64,000 nucleotides of DNA, taken from assembly GCA_022059125.1 (NCBI GenBank), contig JAEUWY010000002.1:3596001-3660000 (forward strand), read 5' to 3'. The position numbers were made by a program, and so were the translations under genes. The notes under the pieces were generated by a model that made no database searches, was not told the origin of the DNA, and worked only from the letters and a program-made list of their open reading frames with translations. Origin of the DNA: Corynespora cassiicola (taxonomy: Eukaryota > Ascomycota > Dothideomycetes > Pleosporales > Corynesporascaceae). Below are positions 22,040-33,732 of this stretch, in pieces; within the stretch, counting starts at the first letter, position 1; the number at the start of each line of letters is the position of its first letter.

Positions 22040-25000
22040 TCATTTCTCGCCCGATTTCTTTGACAGAAGCAGGCAAGGCAAAGGCGAGCGCAAGTATGCT
22101 CCCTCCGTATATTCGGAATGATGTTCTTCTCCGCTCTTTCCCAATGTCCTTTCCCGCAATTCTCTCTTTACTTCCTTAGCCTTTGTGTTTATTACTGGCT
22201 CCCATTCCACCACGACTGGGTATCTGATGCCCACACTAGGTGTATGTAGTATTCTCAATTGGCCATGTGAGCCTAAACTGAACTTTGTTCCCCGACTCAA
22301 GTTGGTGACATCCCAATACCCATTCCAACTTTGAGCAGAGTCCCCAAAATATTCCAGATTGTATTGTGCGTAGTCTTCAGAGTGTGGCTTTCTTCGGGTC
22401 CCATTCTTCATTTCTGCGCGCACCTTTTCCTCTCCACACTCGACCAGTTTTCGCTTGCGCGAGGAGGTCCTATAGCACAATTGACTAGAATCTTCAAGGA
22501 GATCTTCGTTGACGAGAATTGCGGTCTGCAAGACCGAATATCCGGGAGAGTATCGTCTCGCGTTCCTCCCATCTTGACTGAAATGCAAGCTCTGGCAGCG
22601 CATACCAAAGCCATGGCTATCATCGAAGTCCAGACATATACTCTCGGCAACAGCCATGGTGATGCATTCCGGAGAGTCTTTTAGTAGACCCGTCCAGGTG
22701 TGCTCGGAGCGGCGAAGGACAACAAGATGTTCTTCTGCGACAGCAAATTCAGATGTAGAATCACCTGCTTCATGCTCATCTTCGTTGTCGAACACTTCGA
22801 CCCACAAGGCGGAAAGCGCATCGTCCCGTTCATCAACTCCCGTCTCCTCTAGTGCAATGAAGCATTCGTTGATGGCATCGCCGATGTTTCGTTGCCACTC
22901 GGGATGATCTCTCCAGAACCTCCAAAACCTCAGGCGATCCTTCAAGGCTTCAAAGTAAGCAGACTCACAATCCGGAGAACTCCATTGGAAAGATATCGCC
23001 CTGAGATAGTTCTTCAGTCCTGGAGACCGGAGTAGATGAAGTAACTGTACTCTCCGTGCGTTCTCCGTACATAAAGATATCTCCACTCCACCCCATATCT
23101 CGAGGTACTTGATGTTGCGCAAACCATTCCGCCACCGCTGCAAAAGCGCGTCTTTAATGTTGAAACCCTCCACGCGTTTGTATTCTAGAGTGGTTCCTAG
23201 CGTTGCAAAGCCCGCGGCACTGGCTTGAACTTGAAATGTCTGAGAGCCTCTCTCTCGACGTGGCCTACATGTCCCGCGGTGCCTCAAATTTCCAGCGTTC
23301 TTCATGGCTTTCTTGATCTGTAATTTACGTGCCATCGACATGGTACATTGATCGTTGACCGCTAGCCGATCCTTCGTAATCGCGCCGATCAACAACCGAT
23401 CGGATTCAAAGAAGTCTTTGCTGAAGACTTCCTTCTGGTGCTGCTCCACATAGTCATCGTCCCATTCTCGCGTAGGCATCCAGTGACAAAACACTTCAGT
23501 TCCTCCCTCACCATTGGTCGAGGGATGCGGATCTATTTCTTGATCCCTGTCCCATGGCACGATGAAACCATTGCCGATATCATATCGCCAGACTTTGCTT
23601 GAGTTCATATCTGACTTTGATTTCCACAAAGGCCCCCACACGTCCGTTAGCGTGGCTACGTCCGTCGATAGATAAAGTTGCTCGTTGCTCGAGGAGTTGG
23701 TATGGGTGTGGAAAACCCAGACCGTTCGATGCCCAAGGAATTGGTCGAGACACTTGAGCTGCCTTTTCTGCAAAACGACACGATCGTAACGATGAAGGTC
23801 ATCCCATTCGTATTTCTTGAGGGCACCGAAACGACCAGGAAGGTGAATTGTATCACCGCCTTGGCTTAGATATACCTCTTCCATGGCCCCAGTGTGCGTT
23901 CCAACATAGGAGAGAACAGCGAGGTCGAGAAAGTGCACAGTAATAGCCAACAGGTAAATTGGATCTGATGGTTCTGGAATAGCCGGCATGATCTGCAATT
24001 GTTCCAAGAAATGACGACAGACCGAGTACAATTCTCGGGGTATTTTGATTGTGAAGTCGACTCCTGGGCCATCTTCCGACTTTGACGCATCACGCTCTTT
24101 GAACATACGGTTTTGTAGGCCAAGAAACGTTCCCTCAAAGATTCCACGGAGGTACTCCACTCTTGCGATCTCAATGGGCAATAGTTTCGCAACGTTGGAA
24201 CGTGACTTGTCAAGAACCAACACACTGAAGAAGTGTCTGCAAAAGCCTGCTTCTTGGAGGTCACGTAGGCTTTCACAAGTCTTCATGATTAGATAGCATA
24301 GCTCCTTAAACAGGGTGTAACCGTGTGGAATATTTGATAGGAGAGCATCTGCAATGAACCGATTTTTGATAGCCGAGTTCTTGAACACCATCTGCCTAAG
24401 CTGCTTGATATTGTCGATGTATTTGCTTGGCTTGAGTAAGCGATCGTCTGTGTTCACTTTTGTGTCGGCAAGGACAAAAGCATCTGCAAAGAGCCGCTCT
24501 GGGCTAGAAGCAGTGGTTGTTGTTTCGTCCGTGGAAGAGGACCTTTGCTCCCTCAAGGGATGAATCGGCTCTTCGTTGCTGGTGTCACGGTTCTCCCACT
24601 CTTGTGAAGATTTTTCTGATCTCGGAAAATTAACATCGGGAAAATTTCCGACCGGTTGTATAGGGTATGGTGAAGGGGTCATGGAGGTCTCTCCAATTGT
24701 AGGGAAATCATCGAACAGGGTCGGTGACATGGAAGAGAAATATCCAATTTCCGACTACAATAGCCATTGGAGGTCAGTATATCCATACTACATGTTAGTG
24801 CAGCAAACTTACCGTCGCAGGGGATTTCGAAGCGGATTCGGACGTTGCTGCGGGTACTCCCGGGTTCAAAATGGGCAAGGACGTGTCTTTTAGAGGAGGC
24901 TGCGACCCTACTGCCGTATGACGCTGCTTATGCCTTGCAAAAAGGTCCTGTCGAAAGAAAGTACGATGACAGTCTGGAAAATCACAGTGATGTATTGGTT

Positions 25001-25360
25001 TGGAATCATCTATAGCAGTCAGAACTTCGGGAATCTGTTGTTAACAGTCGATTGCTTACGATTCAACTGGTGTCGGTATAGGTGACTGGCTCGGGAGTAA
25101 GTCCTCCCACAGCCTTCGTGTGGGCATTCGAACTTCCTATCTGGACCCTTCTTGCTTCTACGTCTCTTGCGCGAAGGGCCTACCAGCTCTTCATTATCTC
25201 CGCTCTCGCCGATGTCATCTTCGTCTACCGCTGATCTGTAAAGTGCCCGGTCTCGAGCGGTGCCTCTATTGTCACCACCGTCGGACTCATCTTCCGATAG
25301 CTGCATGGGAGAAGCTTCTCCGGAATCCGGGCATGATTCTAGTGTCTGAGACTCAGGCAT
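22040..25360 (-). CDS. large C2H2 zinc-finger protein
   Basis: Exons are 25360-25060, 25009-24813 and 24754-22040; introns are 50 and 58 nt; total 3213 nt, 1070 aa. An acidic N-terminus and the basic stretch SRKRRRSKKG precede two C2H2 fingers. Finger 1 is CPHEGCGRTYSRASHLYRH and its final His is encoded across intron 1. Finger 2 is CDFPDCHRTFFRQDLFARH with a further His. The remaining 900 residues include a helical region (residues about 250-550) and a C-terminal part without known motifs. It probably acts in the nucleus as a transcription factor; targets are unknown. The fingers are lost if the long third exon alone is called a gene. Confidence 0.85.
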
Positions 25361-26889
25361 AGCGGTGGTGGCGGGGTGGAACGTCCGGTCGTAAGCTATC
25401 GTGAGACAAGGCTGCGGGGCAGTGCTGTGACTGCACTCTCGGGGTGCTTTTCTGTACTGAGATTACGGTAGCGGAGCTGTATTGTTGAACCAAAGTACAG
25501 AGATCGTTCAGAGTTCCAAAAACAGTAAGAACAAGTTGTGTGAAGAAGGTGAGAGGAGAAGCAGCGTTGAGATGAGCCGTTTAAGAAGCGAACTGGTGAC
25601 GTCTGGGCTGCATCTCCCGCAGCCCTTCCGGCTCGCTCAGCTACCCTCCCTTCGCAATCTGTTTTTCCCTCAGCCTTCTCGAATCAGGCCCAATATATGA
25701 CGTGGGGGACGGGACCAGGGATTGCTGCGGTGTCCATTCGAGTCCAACGATAGGCTCTGACGTTCAGGCATTTCCCCCTGGCACTGATTTCTCCTCATTC
25801 CCTTGGCGATTCCCTGAAACTGAACGATATCTGCCGGATTATGAACTCCATTGTGGCGAGTTCTGGGTGCGGGAAGGCGGGGTCCGGTCAAGCAGGGAAG
25901 GGACGGAGGGAGGGGTAGGTTTTTGGTACAACGTAGCACAGGTGGGCTTTGATTTCTTTGCTCACGGAGACGCCGAGATAGGCAGCGCTGTGCTAGAAGG
26001 CGAGAAGGCATTCTTGTAATTTTCGGGTGCTAAGAAGAAATGCCTACACTTTCATTTCCATCCAGGCATGGTGACCTTTTCCTGATTCGTTTATCAGATC
26101 TTCATATTCAATACTCTCTTCCCCCCCCTACCGTATCTCTGTCTTCTTATATACCACTACAGTCTTCGTCTCCCACACTTCTTTGCAGTGCAGTCCATAA
26201 TCACATCACCACTTATTAGCGTTCTCACATATGGGACCAAGTGTCGTTCATCTACTCGTGGGGCTTGGCATTTATGCCACCCGGGCGAGGTTCCATGCCC
26301 GTTCGGATCGTCAGCTTGTATTTGATAGGACTCCCTGAGTCCTAAACCCGCGCCATAAGCGAGCAATCACTCATCACCACAAGCAAAAACATGGCAAGAT
26401 TTTCGTTCCTCGCACGAGGTATGCATCATATTCATTCATTGTCTGCATAACGTGCATTGACAAAACGTCCAGCCCGCCACACCCCCGATTTTTCCATCCG
26501 CAGGGTGGGCGGCGACGTCGTCTTGGCCAAGCGAGCGCAGTGGCCCCGTCCGTCCCTCCGCCAAACCAAAAAAAACTTGTTTTTTTGTATGTTTTTGTCA
26601 AAAAAGTTTTTCTTTCCCCCGATTAACAGCTCCATACAGAGGGACCCGGCAATAAGTAGTCGGGGATGACGTGGATTACAACGTCTGATTATCCAAAGAG
26701 TGGAAAGGAATTTAACCCGGAACGTCGTTGGACGTGATGGAAAGGCGAGTAGGAAAAGAAAGAAGAGAAGAAAAAATTGTCGTTGCTCATCATGAAATAT
26801 AAACAGAAAGAATGGGATATCGTGAAACTGGAGAAACAGCTTAGAAAATGGCAGCTAATGTCGTAGGAGAGGCTTCGCAGGCAAGACAA
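25361..26889. other. intergenic, zinc-finger gene promoter
   Basis: About 1.5 kb holding the promoter of the zinc-finger gene and the 3' flank of esdC. A pyrimidine block with TATATA near 26150 is a possible plus-strand core promoter, but no gene downstream of it could be assembled. Confidence 0.45.
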
Positions 26890-27705
26890 TCAGGAGCGAA
26901 TGACTACGCCCTGGCGGCGGGTAGTCTTTGTCTCGTAGACGTACTCGTCCTCGGAGGAACATTCGGACGAGTCGTCGCTGTAGCCGCAGCGTGCGCCGCC
27001 GCAATCAAGCTTGACGCGGTCTCCCGCGCGGGTAATGCCGTAGCGCTCGCAGGTGCAGCAGCTGCTCCCGGAGCTCACACTCGATGGCGAAGACGAATTT
27101 GTTGAGCGCGATGTCAGGGACGGGACATCCGAGTCTTCGTCGGAATCAAAGTATGAGTCATCGTCGGACGAGGAAGCAGGCGAGATTGTCTGGCGCTCGA
27201 AGCGTTTCGTGAGGGCTTCGAGCTGCGATTTGTCGTACTGCGTCTGGATGACCTGGCGCGTTTGGCCTGGGCGCTCTGGTCGTGGCGCGACAATCTTGGA
27301 GGGCGAGAGTGAACGGCCCTTGGGAATTGATGCCGTGCTTGCGTGGCGTTCGTGGCGACCTGAAGAGCTGCGGGAGGACGATTGCTGGGCGGCGGATTTG
27401 CTGGATGACTTGCCGGAGGGGATGTCAACGATGTTGAGCTTGCGGCCTGTGGTGGGCTCTGTCGTGTGCTCTCGCGCTGGGTCGTGCGAGACGTGGTAGC
27501 CGTCAATGATGTAGTAGTACCAGTACCGCTGTCCCTGCTTCAGGGTCGCGCCTTGGAACTTGAATGCGCCAACCCATCCGCCGCTCTTCTTTGGGTCCTT
27601 GGAGAGCGGGAGCTGTCCGGCGTAGTTGTCCCATGATCCGAGTAGGTGCACCGTCTTGCAGTTGCTCGAGGTGCGAAGCGAAAAGTTGAGCTGAATAGCT
27701 GCCAT
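26890..27705 (-). CDS. esdC: EsdC-like glycogen-binding-domain protein
   Basis: A single exon of 271 aa. Residues about 1-95 form an AMPK-beta/CBM48-like carbohydrate-binding domain (VHLLGSWDNYAGQLPLS, GGWVGAFKF, YWYYYIIDGYHVSHDP, RKLNIVDIP). The rest is Ser-rich and ends with a conserved Cys-containing tail (CCTCERYGITRAGDRVKLDCGG) and an acidic cluster. This layout is that of Aspergillus EsdC, an early sexual development protein; a role in development or glycogen-linked signalling is inferred from that family. The start ATG sits at the beginning of the domain. The symbol is by similarity of architecture. Confidence 0.82.
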   Translation of the reverse strand: MAAIQLNFSLRTSSNCKTVHLLGSWDNYAGQLPLSKDPKKSGGWVGAFKFQGATLKQGQRYWYYYIIDGYHVSHDPAREHTTEPTTGRKLNIVDIPSGKSSSKSAAQQSSSRSSSGRHERHASTASIPKGRSLSPSKIVAPRPERPGQTRQVIQTQYDKSQLEALTKRFERQTISPASSSDDDSYFDSDEDSDVPSLTSRSTNSSSPSSVSSGSSCCTCERYGITRAGDRVKLDCGGARCGYSDDSSECSSEDEYVYETKTTRRQGVVIRS

Positions 27706-29634
27706 TATGAATTTCCGATTCCAAACTTTCCGTCAAAAATTCTTGAAATGATATTACGATGATGATCTTTCTTTCCAAACGTCCGGGCCAAGCAAATGGA
27801 TAGACGCGGATTGCCGATGAAGCGTAGAAGATAGCGTGAGACAGCGAGTCTGCGCAGTTGCCCTAAAGGTCGAAGAGGGGAAGACTGGTGCAGTTGTTGC
27901 TGATTGTCGTATTGAGCAAGAGAACTGGTATTACAGCGTAGTAGTTTCGTGGACCGGCCACGGAGATCGAATCGAATTAGTCGCAAAAAGAACAATCCTC
28001 TCTCTTTCGAGAAGAAGCTTGTCGTAGTAAGGTTGATAAAAAACAGGGGAGGCGTCGGCGGTAGGAGTTGGAATTAATGGCACCAGGCCTGAAGTCGGGT
28101 TGGAAGAAGGTGGGAGGGAGAAGAAACGAAACGAAGAAAAAAGGGAGACAAAAAACCACGATACACAGCTCTGAGAACTTCACACGCTTGCTGGAGAAAA
28201 GAAGCCTGAGGAGGGGCCGGGGCGGGCTTTATTTATCGCAGCTCTCGCAGGCCGGACGGTTGGGCAGGTGGCTTACCGACCGGCATATTGGCAGCAGGCG
28301 GGCTACGCAGCTTCGGAAGGGCTCGCGCATGCCGGGCGTGGATTGATTGCTGGCGCGGCGCAGAGGCAGGGAACGGGCTGGGAGGGCTGAGAGTGGTGGG
28401 AGCGGTGGGTGGGCGTTGGGTCTATCGATTGTCTTTCCAGCGCTTGACGGCGAGGCACGAGTGGTGGAGAGGGGGGTCTGTGTAGCCGGGCGCCATCGGA
28501 CGGCCCGCTGATTGGCCGGCGGGGGCGGGGGATGGTCTAGCGGGGCCCGCCGCCCGCACGGTCCCCTCGTGAAAACACACAGCCAACCACGGCCCGCCAC
28601 CGCTCTAGCCTGGTGACGTCGCCGCGAGCGGTGCATTTTGCGACTCCATCACACTGCAGTACACGGCTGGACACTGGCTGCTCTTCTACGCTTCGGGCAA
28701 TCTTATGCGTGCAGCCATGTTCCCTGCCGCTTTCGTACCTATTTGCAGCCTTTCTCTTCCCCCCACCCAGCCTAACGTGAACGGCCCGGCCAATGGCGGC
28801 CGCCCCAGCACCTGTCATCTGGACACAAAATTGACCGCATGTGGGACTCGGCGGTTAATAAACTTGGGTGGCTTGAGCCGTGCTACCTCCCGCCTGCTCA
28901 CGAGCTGGTCATCGGCGCACCTCGACGCGAAGATAGGCTTGATGATGTGCAGCACGCAGCACCGTGCAGCTTCATTCCGCACCCAGCGTCCAGCACCACT
29001 TCGGAGACGACGCAGTCATCCGCCTCACCGGCCCTCTTGAACGCACGGCGGCTGCAGCTGTGCTTGCATTGCTGCTGCTGCTGCTGCGGGCGGCACCTTG
29101 CGAACATGCGCCGCACGCTGTCAGATGGTTATATCCCACCCCTTCGCAGCAACCGTGGACCGTGCCGTCACAGTGACAGTGATAGAGGCGCTGTGGCTCC
29201 TGTCTCGCTCCCATCTCGCTCCCTCTCATTAATCCCTCGATGCTCTATATTAGCTGGCGTGAGACTGCTCGTTCCTGGGGCTGCTGTTCCTTGCATCTTC
29301 CGTCTGATTCGCCATGGAGCCGGCCCATCTCAGCCCCCAAGAATATCGCAGCTGCCCAGCTGTGGAGCGAGACTCGACGAGATCCCACACCTAGGCGCCA
29401 CAACCCTGGGTTGGCCTTCATGCAGCGCCGCTCGTCGACTTCTCAATCAAGCAAACCATGTGTCACGCCCTCACGAACCACCAACCAGGCTCCTCACTGC
29501 CGGCAGCATTCCAAGGACGAATCCAACCGTTAGATTATACTAAGACAAGCGGCAGCCATCATTCATTACCATGACCACCCACCTCCCCAGGACGCCTTCG
29601 CTGATCGTACATGCATGTCACTGCGGGCATTCCA
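27706..29634. other. intergenic, esdC promoter and tinC 3' flank
   Basis: Nearly 2 kb. The first 600 bp upstream of esdC is purine-rich on the plus strand, suggesting a long 5' leader. Frames at 28.2-29.5 kb overlap on both strands and include a CTG run at 29071-29087; none is supportable. Confidence 0.5.
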
Positions 29635-31597
29635 TCAATCGAAGCCTAGGAGGTTCTCGAGCTCCTCAGGCGTCAGCGTGCTTTTCCTCCTCTTGGGCCG
29701 CCCGCTGACCCGCGTCTTTATTGGCGAGCTGCGACTGGGGTACTTCTCCACTCCATCCTCGCCCTGCTTGACCTTTGCCGCCTTGTTCGACCGCTGCTGC
29801 TCGGCCATGGCGGCTGCGTCCGCCTCCGCTTGAACCACCTTTAGCTTGTCGTGCACTGTCAACTTTGGTGAGCGCTCTTCGGCGTGTGCATGAGGGCTGG
29901 AATGCCGCTTTTTAGTCTGCCAGTAGTCGTTAGAATACAAATATGTGGGTGAGCCCAGCGACGAGGGTGATGAAGAAACATCGACTTTGGTGACCAGCCT
30001 GAGGATCCGGTCGGCCAAATCGTCGCAACGTACATGAACAGGGGTGCGGGTATCCTGGCTTTTGCGCCTAGATGCTCGCCCTTCAGACTGCTTGGAGGAT
30101 GCGGGACGCGCGGGCTTCCCCACATCCACAAGATCTATCCCGGATGCTTCTGCATTCTCGTCGGCCAAGGATGGCGTCGTGGGTATAGAGGGCGAGAAGG
30201 CAACTTTCCTCGGAGACTTTGAGAGAGACTGCACGTTTCCGTTGCTTTCCTTAAGCGCCGGCTGGTTGGGCTGCAGCTTTAGCTTGAACATGTCTCTACC
30301 TGCTGCCTTGTCGGGTATGTCATCTGCCTCTACTGAGGGGGCATCTTGCATGTCCTCGACCTCTTCCTCGAAGACGGAGCTAGCCACCTCGTCCTCGTCT
30401 TCTTCGACAATGGTGGAAACGCCCTCGCCGTTGACCGTCTCAAGGTCTTCGCCAAGGCCCATGCCCATCTTTAGGTCGTCGAGGTTAATGGTATCACCTC
30501 CGCTGGCCATGCGCTTCCGCCAGCTATCCAGGAGGGAGAGAGTCTCTCTCCACCGTGACTCCATCTTCTCCCAGCCGGCTCTTAACCTCAATATCTCCTC
30601 CTCCCTCATCTCCACCTCTTCCACCGACACGAAGTTCGGATTGGTGAGGAGATTCTTTAGATTGTCTAGAACGGCATCCATGTCGCTCGAAAGTGTCTCG
30701 TAGCTCGTAGGCAATGTGTGGAGCATATCCTGCCTCGGGCTTTCTGCCTCCTCCCCGATTGTCGACATACTTTCGCCACTTTCGGCCCTCTGCTCTTCAG
30801 GCATGCCCTGCAAGTCCTTGAGTGTCATGAGCGTGCTCCGCACCAGACCAATCAAGTTGTCATTTTCGTCACTCAGGCTTTGACTTAATTGCGTCAGAAA
30901 CTCGGTAGTCTCCTGCTTCAGGCTGTATTCTGGGTCTTCGGTATCGAGCAAGTCGTCTCTGGCCGAGCCCGTGAAGCTGTTCAATCCCGTTGCGCCTGGA
31001 TTGATGGTGATGCTGGCGCCCACCATGCCGGCCTTGTTGCCCCGCTGCTGGCTCGTAAGGTGGCTCTTCAGCTTCTGGATCTGGATATCGCGCTTTCGGA
31101 CGTCGTTTGCGCAGCTCGTCCGCACCTGCTGAACCGTCGTCTTCAACCGCAGCATCTCCTCGCGCAAGCTCCGTGCAGACGATTCGGCGGTTCGTAAGGC
31201 AGTGCGGGCCGACCGCTCTTGTGACTGGACGAGCGAGAGTTGGCGCGAGAGGTCTTCATTGCGCGTCTGGAGCTTCTCGATGGCAATGGTCTGACGGGAG
31301 GCGTCTGCGCGGAGGGTGCGGATCGTTGCAGCAATAGACTCGCGGTGTTCTTGGTCGCGCTAAGATAAATCTGTCAGAATGGCCACGAGAAAGCCCACGA
31401 GGGCATAAAAAACTCACATCTCGTTTTAGCACCAGGTCGTGCACGAGATTGATGATCTGTGCCATAGTGACTTCCTTTCCGCCCTCGCCGCGCGAGGGGT
31501 GCGCAAACTCAATGGGCTTGCCATCGCGCAGTAGGCCTCGGGCCAGGAGGAGATTGTTGATGTAGGCGTTCGCCGTCTTGAGGTTATACGACTCCAT
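29635..31597 (-). CDS. TinC-like ADIP-domain coiled-coil protein
   Basis: Exons 31597-31418 and 31359-29635 (intron 58 nt, GTGAGT...TTAG) encode 634 aa. The N-terminus (MESYNLKTANAYINNLLLARGLL, MAQIINLVHDLVLKRD) and the following long coiled coil (ESIAATIRTLRADASRQ to about residue 170) match the Afadin- and alpha-actinin-binding (ADIP) domain. In Aspergillus this domain occurs in the NIMA-interacting protein TinC, a spindle-pole and mitotic regulator. The C-terminal half is Ser/Pro-rich with acidic patches (EEDEDEVASSVFEEEVEDMQD) and many SP/TP sites, consistent with phosphorylation. An in-frame upstream ATG at 31642 is possible, but the sequence between lacks conservation-like character. 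Confidence 0.78.
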
Positions 31598-32105
31598 TGC
31601 GGCGGTCGGTTGTGTCGTAAGGCCGTTTTGACGATGGAGTTTGGGCCAAGGCATCGTCGTAAACAACACTAGCCACCCAATTGGGACTAGCGCCGTGTCC
31701 ACGACGACCCGCTCAGGCTCGCTTCCAGTCTGCCCAGCCCAAGTCTGTTTTCTTTGGTCCGCTTTCTTCCTCAGATGGCTTTCATTCCATCTCCCAGGAG
31801 GCCAAAACGGCCTTAACTGCTGGCCTACACTACTTGACCCTTTCTCGGCTTTTCGGCCACGGGGATACGGTTAGCACCTAAATAATCTAACGCTGAGCGC
31901 AAGCTGCTTTAGTAATCCACGGACGAAGTGAAACCCTAACCATCATGGTGCATCAGGCGGCAGCTTACTCACATACTCGCACAATGGACTTGTTCCGTAG
32001 TCGACGTTTAGGTATATGTACCTTTTAGATTTCTCCTGCTTGCTCTTCCAGATCCATTCACAGCAACCAACACGTTCCAATTTCGCACTCCACTTCTCCA
32101 TCATC
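31598..32105. other. divergent promoter, tinC-like / MDR reductase
   Basis: 508 bp between divergent genes, with no coding frame supported. A stretch near 31845 faintly resembles the 5' end of U2 snRNA but lacks the branch-recognition sequence. Confidence 0.5.
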
Positions 32106-33155
32106 ATGGTTACCCAGAAAGCACTCGCCGTCACTTCCATTGGACAGCCTGTCGAATTGAAATCATCCTGGCCACTTCGTAAGCCAGGACCGAACCAAGT
32201 GCAGATCCAAGTCACGGTAGCTGCGCTGAATCCTCACGATGCGAAGGCACGTGATTTCGGCCTCATGATCAAAGATGATCTGCCTGCGCTCCTTGCCAAT
32301 GACGTTGCAGGTGTCGTTACAGCACTGGGCTCTGGAGTATCCAAGTTCAATATTGGCGATGCCGTATTTGGGTATTCGGGTATCACGCCAGGGCATGCTC
32401 AAAAGGGGCTTCAGGAGTATGCCCTTTTAGATGAAGACTACACAGTCAAAGTGCCCCAAGGATTCAGCGAACACCAAGCGGCGACCATACCTGTTAATCT
32501 TTCAGCTGGACTTATTGCATTGTTTGAAGGTAATACCCTCGGTCTTCCCGCGCCTTGGTCCGAGGAGGCAAAAACGTTTGACTATGCCAACACTCAGCTG
32601 CTCATTATTGGAGGCGGTAGCAACTGCGGAAAATATGCAGTCCAACTGGCCCACCTAGCAGGAATCGGCAAGATTGTGGTGGTGGGGGGCCAAGAACAGG
32701 AGTTGAAGAAGTATGGCGCTTCACATGTCCTCGATCGCCATGGAGGCTACGAAGTCGTCCTTGACCGCATTCGCAAGGTTGTCGGTGATGACCTTGTGTA
32801 CTGCCTTGATGCAGTTAACAACTCAGAAGGCCAGAGCCTCGGAATCGATGCTCTTTCGAGCAGCAAGAAATCCCGATTCGCTCGTCTTGTGCCTCTAAGC
32901 CCCCCTGATACATCCAAGATTGCGCCCAAGAACGCCGAATTCGAGGTGAAGGATGTCATGGGCATTCCGCACTTCTGGCCTGCGCTTGCAAAGCCATTTT
33001 TTGAGCGCCTCGGCCAGTATCTGACTGATGGGATCATCGTACCGCAGCAGTATGTTGTAGAAGAAGGGCTGAATGCTGCCAAAGTCAATGAAGTCTTGGA
33101 CCGGTATCGAGACGGCAAGCCAGTTACTCAGACCCACTTTCGTATTTCGAAATAA
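32106..33155 (+). CDS. MDR-family NADP-dependent reductase
   Basis: A single exon of 349 aa, starting at MVTQKALAVTS; an upstream in-frame ATG at 32016 would add 30 residues that look like leader. The N-terminal GroES-like fold has the MDR motif AALNPHDAKARDFG and NDVAGVVTALGSGVSKF. The nucleotide-binding fold has IIGGGSNCGKYAVQLAHLAG. There are no catalytic-zinc ligands of classical alcohol dehydrogenases, so it belongs with the enoyl-reductase/quinone-oxidoreductase-like branch found beside polyketide pathways and in detoxification. The substrate is unknown. It is followed by an MFS exporter on the same strand. Confidence 0.85.
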   Translation: MVTQKALAVTSIGQPVELKSSWPLRKPGPNQVQIQVTVAALNPHDAKARDFGLMIKDDLPALLANDVAGVVTALGSGVSKFNIGDAVFGYSGITPGHAQKGLQEYALLDEDYTVKVPQGFSEHQAATIPVNLSAGLIALFEGNTLGLPAPWSEEAKTFDYANTQLLIIGGGSNCGKYAVQLAHLAGIGKIVVVGGQEQELKKYGASHVLDRHGGYEVVLDRIRKVVGDDLVYCLDAVNNSEGQSLGIDALSSSKKSRFARLVPLSPPDTSKIAPKNAEFEVKDVMGIPHFWPALAKPFFERLGQYLTDGIIVPQQYVVEEGLNAAKVNEVLDRYRDGKPVTQTHFRISK

Positions 33156-33732
33156 ATCCGAGAGGGAAATTCTCAAGCGTATTGTAACTCTTGAGGCATG
33201 AGACATGAGCTTATTCCTTAGTCTCCGAGGATACATGTATCTGTATGTGTCTTCATCTCATTCTGACGTCATTGCTTTATCCTCTACCATGTAAATAGAT
33301 ATTGATTGTTATGATCAGACCTGATAAGAGGTAAATACAGATTCTTTTGGCTTCCAATGAAGGGCTGGCCTAGAGTTGACGATATTGTTCCATCCGGTGA
33401 TAAAAATTGCAGTAAAAGCCGCCACCCTCGTTGGGCCCTGTTGATCTCCCCACATAAACTAACCAAAACGGCATGAGTGGATCTGTTCCAGCATGCCCTT
33501 AACGTCATATAACTGAGAATTTGTAATGACTGGTTGCGCCCACCTGGTTCAAAGATTGCATATCTTCAGGGTTTTCGCATCCACCCTTCTGGAAGTCCAT
33601 CCGCGCCTACACACGCCAATCCCTATTCCTAGTCCTTCCATCCTCCAATAGTACTTCATTTATATTTTGACTGCATAGAATTAGGAGAAGCTCTTTCCTT
33701 GGACGGGATTGGCTGATATCTTACGCATAATC
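33156..33732. other. intergenic, MFS promoter
   Basis: 577 bp between two plus-strand genes. It is AT-rich with no coding frame and is presumed terminator of the MDR gene plus promoter of the MFS gene. Confidence 0.5.

Noticed and set aside
26391..26640. Possible first exon MARFSFLAR followed by GTATGC
   Set aside because: The TATATA box upstream is attractive, but no second exon with a reasonable frame could be joined.
28839..29543. 234-codon plus-strand frame
   Set aside because: Contains the CTG run, lacks motifs, and mirrors open frames on the opposite strand between esdC and the TinC-like gene.
31838..31880. Weak similarity to the 5' end of U2 snRNA (TTTCTCGGCTTTTCGGCC)
   Set aside because: The invariant branch-recognition segment and Sm site do not follow, so this is chance similarity.
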